From positions 124,001 through 188,000 of the forward strand of contig DASYWW010000040.1 of the NCBI GenBank assembly GCA_035935655.1: a DNA stretch of 64,000 nucleotides, read 5' to 3'. The translations under genes and the position numbers were made by a program. The notes below the pieces were generated by a model. The model was not told where the DNA came from and ran no database searches. It saw only the letters and a program-made list of their open reading frames with translations. This DNA comes from Candidatus Bathyarchaeia archaeon (GTDB taxonomy: Archaea > Thermoproteota > Bathyarchaeia > 40CM-2-53-6). Numbering within the stretch: the first letter of the stretch is position 1; the number at the start of each line of letters is the position of its first letter. This document shows, piece by piece, positions 26,627 to 33,859 of this stretch.

Positions 26627-26935
26627 CTAGTGGAGTTCTATACTTGCTTCTGGAAACCCGTATCCAACTAAGACTTTTTTCACCTTGTCGCGATGATCTC
26701 CTTGAAGAATGATGGCGTTGTTCTTGGACGTTCCGCCGCAAGCACAATATGTCTTTAGTTTCGTTGCGAGATCTGGAAGGTCAACGCTCTTTCCGTCTAT
26801 TCCCTCAACTATAGTGGCGGGTTTGCCCCACTTGCGCATCTCCATTCGCACTTTTACCGTCTGCTGCTCCATGCTGATGGTGCCGCAAACGCAGAGATCT
26901 TTTGGAAGGCCGCAGGTAGAACAGACGTCGGCCAT
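26627..26935 (-). CDS. Translation initiation factor aIF1 (SUI1)
   Basis: This is the archaeal homologue of eIF1/YciH, which monitors start-codon selection on the small ribosomal subunit. It has an N-terminal zinc element (CSTCGLPKDLCVCG) followed by the SUI1 fold with CACGGTSKNNAIILQGDHRD. I use the ATG at 26935 (MADVCSTCG); an upstream ATG at 26974 lies too close to the TATA-like sequence cttaaatac (about 26990) to be included in the transcript comfortably. About 102 residues. Confidence 0.92.
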   Translation of the reverse strand: MADVCSTCGLPKDLCVCGTISMEQQTVKVRMEMRKWGKPATIVEGIDGKSVDLPDLATKLKTYCACGGTSKNNAIILQGDHRDKVKKVLVGYGFPEASIELH

Positions 26936-27021
26936 TCTAGAAGCCCAGTTCTCCCTTGTAATCGTCCACGACATGCTGGTGGTTGGTTTGCGTATTTAAG
27001 CGTGCCTTCAGTAGCCCGGGG

Positions 27022-27105
27022 CTACACACCTAGGTAGAGGAAGAAGAGGAACCAGAAGAGCCAAGCCAGTCCAAGAGCGAGGATCACAGTGGTCTTTTCC
27101 GTCAT
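27022..27105 (-). CDS. 27-residue single-span membrane peptide (candidate)
   Basis: A short frame with an ATG start encodes a peptide beginning MTEKTTVILALGLAW, followed by about 20 purely hydrophobic or aromatic residues and ending YLGV before the stop. The composition (charged N-terminus, then one long transmembrane helix) is what a real small membrane protein looks like and is unlikely by chance in a spacer. It lies upstream of aIF1 on the same strand. There is no homologue I can name. Confidence 0.45.
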   Translation of the reverse strand: MTEKTTVILALGLAWLFWFLFFLYLGV

Positions 27106-27332
27106 GGTTCTGTAGTGTTCAGCGCTTTCTGCGGTAAAATTCCGATTGTTACCCGGGTAAAGATGGGTTCAGGGGTTGGCGTATTCGGGGTTTACGGAGA
27201 TTGAGTTCTGGAGCCATTTGCTGCTTGGGTTCTCTCTGGATTGCTGTGGGTGTCTACTGCTTTCTAGGGGACCTGTTGAGGGTTTGTCGGGTCTAGGGGC
27301 TATCGATAAATAGGTATAGCCAACATATACGG
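27106..27332. other. Intergenic region with probable promoter
   Basis: No gene is visible here. Near the right end the sequence gataaataggtata (about 27304-27317) is a good TATA element for the gene starting at 27333, consistent with a nearly leaderless transcript. The rest is G/T-rich on the plus strand without obvious structure. Confidence 0.45.
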
Positions 27333-27605
27333 TTGGGCGATCTAGAAGGTTCTCTATTGAGTGAGCGGATAACCGTCTCGATTGAGCTTGAGTTCTTTAA
27401 CAAATACCTGTTCAATGCGTTGAAGAGGAGTCTTTACAACGCTAACCCGAAGCGAAAACTGGATATCATTTATTACTATTCTAGGGATCCGAGGGTGAAG
27501 TTCTCTATATCAATGACCGGGTATAGTACTGCCAAGCCGAGTCCGGCGCCTCAGTGGAGTACTGTGTTCAACAATATTCAGAGTATGCGCCAGTATCTTC
27601 GCTAG
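27333..27605 (+). CDS. Small conserved-looking hypothetical protein
   Basis: This protein of 90 residues or fewer is unrecognised. The core (ITVSIELEFFNKYLFNALKR, then DIIYYYSRDPRVKFSISMTG) is beta-alpha-beta in character. The TTG at 27333 lies about 20 bases after a TATA-like element, suggesting a leaderless message; another TTG at 27357 would remove eight residues. It converges on the TFB gene, with 9 bases between the stops. Confidence 0.6.
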   Translation: MGDLEGSLLSERITVSIELEFFNKYLFNALKRSLYNANPKRKLDIIYYYSRDPRVKFSISMTGYSTAKPSPAPQWSTVFNNIQSMRQYLR

Positions 27606-27614
27606 TTCACCGTT

Positions 27615-28547
27615 TCAGGCGGTTAGGCCGAGTGCGTCCTTGAGGCCTTTGTACCTGTTTCGGACGGTGACCTCTGTGACATTGGCGATTTCTGCGATCT
27701 CTTTCTGGGTCTTTTTCTCGCCCTGGAGGACGCAGGCGACATAGAGGGCTGCAGCAGCCAGGCCCATCGGGTCTTTGCCGGCTACGACGCCCTTTTTTCT
27801 GGCGTCTTTCAATACTTGAATTGCTGATTGCTGAGTTTGTATCGTGATTTCTGCTCTGCTTGCGATCTTGGAGATGCAGCGGATAGGATCTTCGACCGGC
27901 ATGGCCATCTCTAGCTCTCTGAGCAGGAGGCGATAGCAGCGTGCGACGTCTTTTTTCTTGATCCGGCTTGCGGAGGCAACTTCTTTGAGCGTTCTCGGGG
28001 TCTCGCTGGATCTGCATGCCGCGTACAATGACGCGGCGGCTATTGCTGCGATTGAACGGCCTCTCACTAGCCCACTGTCGAGCGCTTTTCTGTACACGAC
28101 TGCGGAGTCTTCTTTGACGTTTGCTGGGACGTGCAGTCTGTCTGTTAGACGGTCCAGTTCGGCCATTGCCTGGGCTAGGTTGCGATCGGATGATGAGTGT
28201 ACTCGAGTTCGGATCTGCCATTTGCGGAGCCGGAGCATCTCCATTCTCGTCTCGAAGGGCAGTTGTCTGCCGAAAGCGTCTCTGTTGACTCGATCGATGA
28301 CAGTTGAGAGTCCCTTGTCGTGGATGGAGAATGAAGTGGGTATTCCGACACGTCCCCTCTCATCTTTCTCTTCCTTGGTGAACGCTCGCCATTCGGGTCC
28401 TCTGCTCATCAAGTTCTGCGATAGGACTAGGCCGCAGTCTTGGCAGATCGTTTCGCCTTGGTCGAAGTCTTCTATGAGATTGAGGCTTCCGCACTCAGGA
28501 CAGACGTGAACTTTTGGTGCGTGTGTGCTCGGGGATGGTGTGCTCAT
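27615..28547 (-). CDS. tfb: Transcription initiation factor TFB
   Basis: This is the archaeal TFIIB homologue that bridges TBP-bound promoters and RNA polymerase. The N-terminal zinc ribbon is VHVCPECG...GETICQDCG. The B-reader/linker carries SRGPEWRAFTKEEKDERGRV. Two cyclin repeats follow (SIAAIAAASLYAACR and PMGLAAAALYVACVLQG). I use the ATG at 28547 (310 residues); the frame continues upstream as an unlikely basic extension. A TATA-like ttatatgc lies near 28663-28672 on this strand, implying a leader of about 90 bases. Confidence 0.95.
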   Translation of the reverse strand: MSTPSPSTHAPKVHVCPECGSLNLIEDFDQGETICQDCGLVLSQNLMSRGPEWRAFTKEEKDERGRVGIPTSFSIHDKGLSTVIDRVNRDAFGRQLPFETRMEMLRLRKWQIRTRVHSSSDRNLAQAMAELDRLTDRLHVPANVKEDSAVVYRKALDSGLVRGRSIAAIAAASLYAACRSSETPRTLKEVASASRIKKKDVARCYRLLLRELEMAMPVEDPIRCISKIASRAEITIQTQQSAIQVLKDARKKGVVAGKDPMGLAAAALYVACVLQGEKKTQKEIAEIANVTEVTVRNRYKGLKDALGLTA

Positions 28548-28781
28548 GGTTTTTTCCCTGGGTTTCCGCGGACCGTGGGTGTCCCCGCCTGGTGGACCGG
28601 TCTCGGAGGGGGCTTTAGAAGAGTCCAAGCTCGGAAAGCGAAAGCGACGCGCTCGATTTTGCATATAAGTGTTTCGACAAGTATATAGGCTAGGTCGGGT
28701 TCCGGCCGCTTCGGTCTCCCTGTTCCTTTCAGGCATCCTGCTGGACGGAGGATGCGGTCTTGTGTCTCGAGACCCACTCGC
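28548..28781. other. TFB upstream region
   Basis: This stretch contains the probable TFB promoter (TATA-like element around 28663-28672 read leftward, and a second around 28680). No gene supported by composition is present; short frames here are shadows. Confidence 0.4.
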
Positions 28782-28975
28782 TAGTACCCCCCTTTTTGTC
28801 GAGAGGATTTCCTGTCCGGCAGGGATAATGGGCGAGATCGGTGATTCAGAGCGTGATCCACGGTTAGATGGAAAGACGTTTGCGGGAGTTATCTCATCAA
28901 TTCCCGAACGATCCTAACGCGGGATCTAGGGGTCGTTCTTGATTCAAGATTGGGGGTTATTTTGGGCGATTCGCC
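28782..28975 (+). repeat. Dispersed ~190-bp repeat, copy A
   Basis: This copy starts with tacccccc, then gagaggatttcctgtc, cggcaggg, gggcgaga, tgattcagagcg, gatgg, cccgaacgatcc and finally a gattcaagattggggg...gggcgatt block. The order and spacing match the copy at 47784-47972, which is about three-quarters identical over the first 130 bases, and the copy at 21069-21256 read on the other strand. A small hairpin, ttcctg/caggga, is possible here but not perfectly kept in the other copies. The copy lies between TFB and tRNA-Gln. Confidence 0.8.
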
Positions 28976-29072
28976 TGCTAATCCCCCTAGGATTCTGCGT
29001 TGCCGCGGGTTCTACGGCAGATGACATGAACAGGCTTGTTGTTTCGTCGGATTTGAGATCGTGGGGTCGACG

Positions 29073-29085
29073 AAACCTATTATGA
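29073..29085 (+). promoter_or_regulatory. TATA-like element of tRNA-Gln
   Basis: The stretch aacctattatgac lies about 30-40 bases before the first base of the tRNA-Gln gene, the expected position for an archaeal box A. This is a positional inference only. Confidence 0.4.
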
Positions 29086-29113
29086 CTGGTCGAGGGGCAA
29101 CCGAGAACTTCGT

Positions 29114-29251
29114 AGCCCGGTGGTGTAGTGGTCTAGCATAGCATGGGCGTTTCGGGCCAGAACACGGAAGCGTCCCTAGTCGGCTCTGGATCCCCTCAAA
29201 CAGAGGGGTTGGAGCAACCTGCTGACGGGAGTTCGAATCTCCCCCGGGCTA
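29114..29251 (+). tRNA. tRNA-Gln(CTG) with two introns
   Basis: The acceptor strands AGCCCGG and CCGGGCT pair perfectly; the T-arm is GGGAG-TTCGAAT-CTCCC with discriminator A. Removing 29144-29181 (38 nt, between positions 29 and 30) and 29190-29216 (27 nt, at the canonical 37/38 site) gives a perfect anticodon arm GCAGG-CTCTGGA-CCTGC. Both introns fit bulge-helix-bulge folds. Intron 1 has flanking pairs GGGCG/CGTCC and AGC/GCT; intron 2 has CTCT/GGAG with an inner stem CCCCTC/GAGGGG. The mature tRNA is 73 nt without CCA, which is not encoded. Splicing by the archaeal tRNA endonuclease is inferred. Confidence 0.92.
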
Positions 29252-29260
29252 CCATACCCG

Positions 29261-29518
29261 ATGTCGAATATCCCTCGGTCCAGTAAGAGTGTTCAAGACG
29301 AAACTCCCGAGACATCCGCTAGGGAAACCGCAATGTGGTGGGACCGCCCGGATTCATTATCACATGTGGACGCCCTTTTCAGGCCCAAGAAAGAGTCTCA
29401 AGTCGCACGCAATCACGTAACCAAGCCGCGATCGTTAGAAGAAGCAGTTCCACCCCTGTCACGCAAGTTAACGCTCGACGATGACACTAAACGAGAGCCG
29501 CCGGCAATTGCTTGTTAG
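29261..29518 (+). CDS. Doubtful hydrophilic ORF
   Basis: An 85-codon frame begins with ATG 10 bases after tRNA-Gln. The predicted product is rich in charged residues, Pro and Ser and would be largely disordered; no domain is recognised. It may be a small real protein or a chance frame. The next 80 bases hold nothing visible. Confidence 0.25.
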   Translation: MSNIPRSSKSVQDETPETSARETAMWWDRPDSLSHVDALFRPKKESQVARNHVTKPRSLEEAVPPLSRKLTLDDDTKREPPAIAC

Positions 29519-29597
29519 GGTAAAACCGCTGCAAACTAATGGAGAGAAAACATATAGTGCCAAGAATTGGATTTCCTCCTACATTCCGCTTTCATAG

Positions 29598-29843
29598 ATG
29601 ATACCAAGAGGTCGAGATGTGGGAACAACGCGAAAATTGGTTAGTTCTCGGTCGTGGTCTGGAGATCGTTTGAGACTCGAACTTAGGACCAATATGTTCC
29701 TAGGTACGAAGGAGATGGGGGAACGAATCTTGCGTTCCATCGTAGAAATCGAAACGTATTTGTTCCGGGAGTGTGTGTCGGAGGTCAGACAACTAAAGGC
29801 AAGAAGGTCAGGTTCGATCCAAATGATCTCTCACATCCAATAG
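29598..29843 (+). CDS. Doubtful small ORF with a helical C-terminus
   Basis: An 81-codon frame whose middle part (KEMGERILRSIVEIETYLFR) would form an amphipathic helix. No family is recognised. Its codon pattern is not obviously different from the spacer. It is reported because the spacer between tRNA-Gln and the rhomboid gene (about 630 bases) holds no better gene. Confidence 0.25.
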   Translation: MIPRGRDVGTTRKLVSSRSWSGDRLRLELRTNMFLGTKEMGERILRSIVEIETYLFRECVSEVRQLKARRSGSIQMISHIQ

Positions 29844-29877
29844 AGTCCCGGGTCAAAGTTCCCTACCTCTGTCAACG

Positions 29878-30498
29878 CTAGAAGTTCTTGAGGTCCGAGT
29901 TCCAGAATCGTCGAAGAAGAAGCCCGGTGATAAGACCTCCGATGTGTGCGAAGAAGCCCCCGCCTGCAAAGATATCCAAGCCAGCGATGAATATGATCAG
30001 AATGACGCCTCTAAGCCCTGTTGCAGCTCCCATTATTCCGTAGACTGCGCCCGATGCTCCCACGCCACAACTCAAAGAGGACGGGTTAGGGAAGTTGGTT
30101 AGAAGAAAGCCTGCGAGATCAGACCCGACGAAGGTGAGGCTTCCGGCAACACCGGTGAGGAAAAAAGTTGTTATCCAACGAGTCTTCGTAACTTGTTCCT
30201 CAAGTATGGAGCCAAAGAGCAACAGGAATAGGATGTTGCTCGCGATGTGAATCACACTTGCATGAAGAAAGATCGAAGTCACCAATGTCCAAGGATAGAA
30301 AGGTAAGGGACCGTCGCACTGGACAAGAACCTGGAGCAGCCTTGAATTTGGGAGAATGGAGATAGGGCTGACGAAGTCTCCTACCAAGAATCCAATCGCC
30401 ACATAAACGCAAATGAGTGTGAGGGAAAAGACAACAGTTGGAGAGGTCAAGTATGGATTGGATTTTTCCGTCCCGCTTGTACGAGAATCGTTTGACAC
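29878..30498 (-). CDS. Rhomboid-family intramembrane serine protease
   Basis: This 206-residue membrane protease probably cleaves transmembrane substrates. Six or so hydrophobic helices are visible. The catalytic Ser is in GVGASGAVYG and the catalytic His in FFAHIGGLITG; the oxyanion-side HIASNILFLLLFG (H-x3-N) is in helix 2. All key residues are present, so it should be active. An N-terminal hydrophilic stretch of about 15 residues precedes helix 1. It follows a membrane protein gene (30565) on the same strand by 66 bases. Confidence 0.88.
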   Translation of the reverse strand: MSNDSRTSGTEKSNPYLTSPTVVFSLTLICVYVAIGFLVGDFVSPISILPNSRLLQVLVQCDGPLPFYPWTLVTSIFLHASVIHIASNILFLLLFGSILEEQVTKTRWITTFFLTGVAGSLTFVGSDLAGFLLTNFPNPSSLSCGVGASGAVYGIMGAATGLRGVILIIFIAGLDIFAGGGFFAHIGGLITGLLLRRFWNSDLKNF

Positions 30499-30564
30499 AA
30501 GTCAAGCCCGTTTTTCGCCGTCTTATAACCTCCAACGAAGGGCGTCCCTCAAACCTGGCAGGGC

Positions 30565-31212
30565 CTAGGCGGAGACAAACTGAACGCCTGAGCTTCGCCT
30601 TCTGTGTCGAATCCAAAGAGCAATCGCTACAGCGCCTAATGCGATAGTCCCGAGTTGGGCCTGGTTGGCGAAGATCGATTGGACTCCAGATTTCTGAACG
30701 ATTCCGGTCAATGATGCAATATCAAACGACTTGGCGACTGAACGGTATAACCATACTACCGTCAGTCCGCAGAGAAGCATAAGGATGAAGGCGAGATGTG
30801 CGAAGCTTCTGTTCCTTTCAATACTCGGCGTAGTCACCGGTTCAGGATTGAACCCCTGAAAACGGTTCAACTCCTCCGTCTCGGCAATCTCCTCTAGTCT
30901 GACCGCATCCTTTTCTCCAAGCCTCTTCCTCAGTTCTGCTTGTCTGGTCAAACTCTCAAGAATATCATCAGTCGTCACCCTTTCCTTCTTCTCTTTCTTT
31001 GTTGGACCGGAAAAGGTGAACCTTTGACGTGCCCGAGGGGATCTAGAGTCCGAACCCAACTTCACTCCCCATGTTGCTATTGGGCCGATCGCGGATATGA
31101 GGATAGGAGTACTCGTCGCTGTCAGACCGAGGACTGGGCGACTTCGAACCGTGCGTCCCACGACCCTATGGTGCGATTTTCCTCTCTCCAGAAAATCGAA
31201 GGAATTGCTCAC
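30565..31212 (-). CDS. Membrane-anchored hypothetical protein
   Basis: This 215-residue protein of unknown function has a basic N-terminal half with a possible hydrophobic stretch near residues 28-50, a charged coiled region (TTDDILESLTRQAELRKRLG), and two transmembrane helices in the C-terminal third, ending in a basic tail. The N-terminal start is uncertain; a start near the charged region is also possible. It is oriented with the rhomboid gene and diverges from coaD, whose start lies about 50 bases away. Confidence 0.55.
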   Translation of the reverse strand: MSNSFDFLERGKSHHRVVGRTVRSRPVLGLTATSTPILISAIGPIATWGVKLGSDSRSPRARQRFTFSGPTKKEKKERVTTDDILESLTRQAELRKRLGEKDAVRLEEIAETEELNRFQGFNPEPVTTPSIERNRSFAHLAFILMLLCGLTVVWLYRSVAKSFDIASLTGIVQKSGVQSIFANQAQLGTIALGAVAIALWIRHRRRSSGVQFVSA

Positions 31213-31218
31213 TGCAGC

Positions 31219-31241
31219 CCAAAGTTTATCCTTAAAATCCG
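31219..31241 (+). promoter_or_regulatory. TATA-like element of coaD
   Basis: The stretch caaagtttatccttaaaat lies about 25-40 bases before the TTG at 31262. It supports that start over upstream in-frame alternatives and suggests a leaderless transcript. Confidence 0.4.
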
Positions 31242-31261
31242 GAACCCAAAATGCCCACGAC

Positions 31262-31753
31262 TTGCACCAGTCAGCTCATCCCTACAAACTCGTGGCTCTC
31301 GGAGGAACATTCGACGTCTTACACGCTGGCCACCGTCAATTGCTTTCTGAAGCTTTCAGGCTCGGAGACTTGGTCTTGATCGGAGTTACGAGCGACCGAT
31401 TTGTTGCGAGGCTAGATAAGAAACACCAAGTTCGTTCGTTTTCAAGTCGAGTTCATGACCTGAACGTGTTTCTGAAAACTCGAGGGTGGTTGTCGCGGGC
31501 GAGGGTGACTGCTCTTCGTGAGCCTTACGGACCTGCTGCACGGCGAAGGAAGCTTCAGGCTCTGGTAGTCAGCAGGAAGACCCTTGCAAGTGGTCGAAGA
31601 CTGAATGAACGCAGGAAGCAGAATGGTCTGCAGCCGGTGGACCTGCGAATCGTCAATTTGGTGACGGCTGCGGACGGGAAGCCAATCTCGACTACAAGAA
31701 TTAGGAATGGAGAAATCGATCTGAACGGGCGAGTTTTGAAAAACTGCCGTTAG
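31262..31753 (+). CDS. coaD: Archaeal phosphopantetheine adenylyltransferase
   Basis: This enzyme transfers AMP from ATP to 4'-phosphopantetheine, giving dephospho-CoA. The nucleotidyltransferase signature is near the N-terminus: LVALGGTFDVLHAGH (HxGH), followed by LIGVTSDRFVARL. The ISTTRIRNGEID motif near the C-terminus is the family's ISSTRIR equivalent. The TTG at 31262 gives 163 residues, the normal size. The frame is open further upstream, but that part overlaps the divergent gene. With the operon at 15-18.5 kb, five CoA steps are encoded in this window. Confidence 0.9.
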   Translation: MHQSAHPYKLVALGGTFDVLHAGHRQLLSEAFRLGDLVLIGVTSDRFVARLDKKHQVRSFSSRVHDLNVFLKTRGWLSRARVTALREPYGPAARRRKLQALVVSRKTLASGRRLNERRKQNGLQPVDLRIVNLVTAADGKPISTTRIRNGEIDLNGRVLKNCR

Positions 31754-31755
31754 TT

Positions 31756-31799
31756 GCATCCGATTTATTGGATGTATCTCGATCGTCCAGTTTTTTGGA
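31756..31799. terminator. Bidirectional hairpin/T-rich terminator
   Basis: Between convergent genes, gcatcc-gatttatt-ggatgt forms a 5-6 bp stem. A second weak hairpin tcca/tgga flanks a run of six T. The location between two stops suggests transcription ends here on both strands. Confidence 0.45.
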
Positions 31800-31803
31800 T
31801 GAC

Positions 31804-32196
31804 CTATTTCATCCTGGCTTCGTATCCACTTTCGGAGGAATAGACCTTCATCATTTGTTCTAGTTCTTGCATGAATCCTTCGCTCATGTGCCACTTGGAA
31901 TCGCGCTTCTCTATGAAACCTGCTCCGACAAGTCCGTGAATCATATTGTAGAATTGTCCAACGCTCATTCCGCGTTTCGAGATCCAGTCCTTCCATGCTT
32001 GGATTGGTAGGCCGCCAGGTTCAGCTCTCTTGACTTCCCTCCAGAAGTTGTGGGCTTCGCCAGCGAGAAAGTCGCTCTTCCAGAATACCCGTCGGAAAAG
32101 GTCCTCTGGGGTGTTTGGTAGGTTTCCGGCTTTGAACAAGATTGTTGTCTTCTGTTTGGCTGGTCTTCGAACTGCTCTTCGGGGCACGCGGTTCAC
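31804..32196 (-). CDS. Hypothetical protein, winged-helix-like
   Basis: This 130-residue unknown protein starts with GTG and has a very basic N-terminus (RRAVRRPAKQKT). The C-terminal part WISKRGMSVGQFYNMIHGLV followed by GFIEKRDSKWHMSEG looks like a winged helix (recognition helix, then a beta wing), so DNA binding is plausible. It lies beside the recombinase-HNH pair and could belong to the same mobile remnant, but there is no direct proof. Confidence 0.6.
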   Translation of the reverse strand: MNRVPRRAVRRPAKQKTTILFKAGNLPNTPEDLFRRVFWKSDFLAGEAHNFWREVKRAEPGGLPIQAWKDWISKRGMSVGQFYNMIHGLVGAGFIEKRDSKWHMSEGFMQELEQMMKVYSSESGYEARMK

Positions 32197-32439
32197 GTCC
32201 GACGGAACGACAATTTCACGTCTCGTTTAATCCTTATGGTCGATGAATAATCTGTAAGCCGGGAGAAAAAGATGGATTGTTGGTTGAGAGATTTCTAACG
32301 TAAATTGTTCAATGAATCGCGCCTTACTTGTCCTCCTACATCCTCGCGTAACCTCCGTGGGACAAGTTTCTAGATTCTTCGGCTTGAAGGGGTAGCGCCA
32401 ACGAGTTCTTTCCGAATCACCGAGGATCTCTAACGTTGC
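32197..32439. other. Spacer between the winged-helix-like gene and the recombinase
   Basis: No gene is visible. If the recombinase belongs to an integrated element, an attachment site could lie here, but no convincing direct repeat was found within the window. Confidence 0.3.
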
Positions 32440-33048
32440 CTAGGACTCGTCTAGGAGCTGCTTCTTCTCTTCGAGGGAGAGCTCTTCAACATACACGGCT
32501 GTTGCCCTCAAGTCTTTGTGCCCCATAAGGCTCTGAACTTTCCAAGGATCCCTACCGGTCTTTCTGGCCCAGTATGTCCCGAAATAGGCCCGCTGACGGT
32601 GATTATGCAGACGGTCCCAATCAGGAACACCAGCGAGTCTGGCATACTTTCGCAGGATGTTTGTTCCATGTTGCTCTGAAAGAGAGATAATCCTCTCGCC
32701 TTTCTGAGCTTTTAGGGCTAGTTTCTGAGCAAGCCGGAGCCACTTTTTCCCAGGATAGTCTGGCTCTATCTTTCCCCCCTTGAAGTGAATCATTATTGTT
32801 TCTTCGCCGACGTCCTCTTTCTGTATTCCTGGAAGCTCCACGAAGCACACGACCTTCTCACCGGTCCTCTTCCTGATGTAGGTCACCTTGTTATGGCAGC
32901 CCACGATGCTTCCGATACGCCATCCTCGCTCCAACTGAAGCCCCAACAGAAGGTAATCTCGAGGAACCTCCTGGGCCAATTTCAATATCCGGTTCTTCTG
33001 AGCATCTGTTAACCGAGTCTCCCCTCGTCCGTCTCTGCTTACTCGCAT
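32440..33048 (-). CDS. Tyrosine recombinase catalytic domain
   Basis: This site-specific recombinase/integrase of about 202 residues consists essentially of the catalytic domain. Conserved residues in order are the first Arg in LERGWRIGSIVG, HNHRQRAYFGTYW (H-x2-R), LMGHKDLRATAVYV (His then the nucleophile Tyr). The large N-terminal core-binding domain of phage integrases is absent; the N-terminus is short and charged. The ATG at 33048 overlaps the HNH stop (ATGCGAGTAA), so the genes are coupled; an upstream in-frame extension to 33129 is less likely. It may serve integration of a small element. Confidence 0.8.
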   Translation of the reverse strand: MRVSRDGRGETRLTDAQKNRILKLAQEVPRDYLLLGLQLERGWRIGSIVGCHNKVTYIRKRTGEKVVCFVELPGIQKEDVGEETIMIHFKGGKIEPDYPGKKWLRLAQKLALKAQKGERIISLSEQHGTNILRKYARLAGVPDWDRLHNHRQRAYFGTYWARKTGRDPWKVQSLMGHKDLRATAVYVEELSLEEKKQLLDES

Positions 33049-33341
33049 GAGAGAATGCGCCTCTGATTCTTTCCCTTTCCCGTGTTTCCCCATTCTTTCC
33101 CATGTTCTTTGACGTGACAAGATGGGCAAACGAGCTTGAGGTTGTCGAGAGAGTTGTTGCCACGATTCCTGTCGATGTGATGTACAACCATATATGGATC
33201 CCAGCCTTCGGAAACCAGACCCGTCCTAGGACTGTAGCACGAGATCTTGCCGCATCTCTGACAGGTATTATTGTCTCTCTTCCAGACCAAGTCCCGAAGT
33301 CTGGGAGTTAGCCTCGACTCGTATGCTTCGAACAAGCTCAT
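33039..33341 (-). CDS. HNH endonuclease
   Basis: This 100-residue HNH nuclease has a zinc-supporting C-x2-C (NTCQRCGK), the catalytic VVHHIDRN (HH), the central Asn in NNSLDNLKLV, and a C-x2-CH-x3-H tail (VCPSCHVKEHG). All canonical residues are present. It is the first gene of a two-gene unit with the tyrosine recombinase. Small HNH proteins of this size occur in mobile elements, restriction systems and homing loci. Confidence 0.88.
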   Translation of the reverse strand: MSLFEAYESRLTPRLRDLVWKRDNNTCQRCGKISCYSPRTGLVSEGWDPYMVVHHIDRNRGNNSLDNLKLVCPSCHVKEHGKEWGNTGKGKNQRRILSCE

Positions 33342-33382
33342 CGATTTTTCGCCTCTAGCCTCTTTACGGTAGCCGAAATAAG

Positions 33383-33410
33383 ACTTACTAAAAGTGCAGT
33401 TTTAGCAAGT
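33383..33410. promoter_or_regulatory. Imperfect 28-bp palindrome, candidate operator
   Basis: The arms ACTTACTAAAA and TTTTAGCAAGT (10 of 11 positions complementary) are separated by GTGCAG. The palindrome lies about 42 bases upstream of the HNH start, in the promoter area of the HNH-recombinase unit. It looks like a dimeric repressor site. The regulator is unknown. Confidence 0.5.
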
Positions 33411-33616
33411 GTACGTGCGTATTAGTAGAGTTGGACAAATAGGATCTGCCGGCGTAATGGTAGAATTGCTTTCCGGAGCTTTCAGATCACCAAAACTTGA
33501 TCTAGTTCCGAGCGAGCATCAAGACCCAAGCAGTAGAAGAGCTCCACGAGCGCGAGTTGAGTCATACGAAAGCACCCAAAACGCTGAATCGATCCCGGCG
33601 ATGATTTCACGGAATA

Positions 33617-33799
33617 ATGTTGAAAAGGCTTGGCGTACCGATCTCCGGCCAGCCATTGAACCAGTTCGAATTCTACGACATTGAGAGGCACGACCGGACA
33701 CCATTGGGTGTCATCGCGAGATATGTGCCTGCGACTCCATTGGACAGGAGGCAAGCCATAGTGGAAACGGTGCTAGCCGAAGAGGGCATTCGTCTATGA
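33617..33799 (+). CDS. Small hypothetical protein (candidate)
   Basis: A 60-codon ATG frame encodes a balanced, soluble-looking product (QFEFYDIERHDRTPLGVIAR, then RRQAIVETVLAEEGIRL). No family is recognised. Overlapping frames in other phases look less protein-like. Low confidence. Confidence 0.35.
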   Translation: MLKRLGVPISGQPLNQFEFYDIERHDRTPLGVIARYVPATPLDRRQAIVETVLAEEGIRL

Positions 33800-33822
33800 C
33801 AGCGAGCCGGGAGAGTCCAATT

Positions 33823-33859
33823 TTTTGGAGGGATGACAATCCTCCAAAATTTTGGAGGG
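33823..33859. repeat. Inverted and direct TTTTGGAGG repeats
   Basis: TTTTGGAGGG at about 33823-33832, its complement CCTCCAAAA at 33841-33849, and a second direct TTTTGGAGGG at 33850-33859. The first two can form a 9-bp hairpin, as can the last two with almost no loop. This could be a terminator for the frame ending at 33799 or a protein-binding site. Confidence 0.5.

Noticed and set aside
27607-28221. 204-codon minus-strand frame
   Set aside because: Frame-shifted reading of the TFB gene, with an Arg/Gln/Ser-rich low-complexity product.
28669-28917. 82-codon plus-strand frame
   Set aside because: It runs through repeat copy A; the frame is not kept in the other copies, so coding is unlikely.
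31097-31261. N-terminal extension of coaD
   Set aside because: It overlaps the divergent gene and lacks similarity to the family; a TATA-like element supports the TTG at 31262.
33409-33684. 91-codon plus-strand frame next to the palindrome
   Set aside because: Composition is not protein-like, it overlaps a better frame at 33617, and its GTG lies inside the palindrome.
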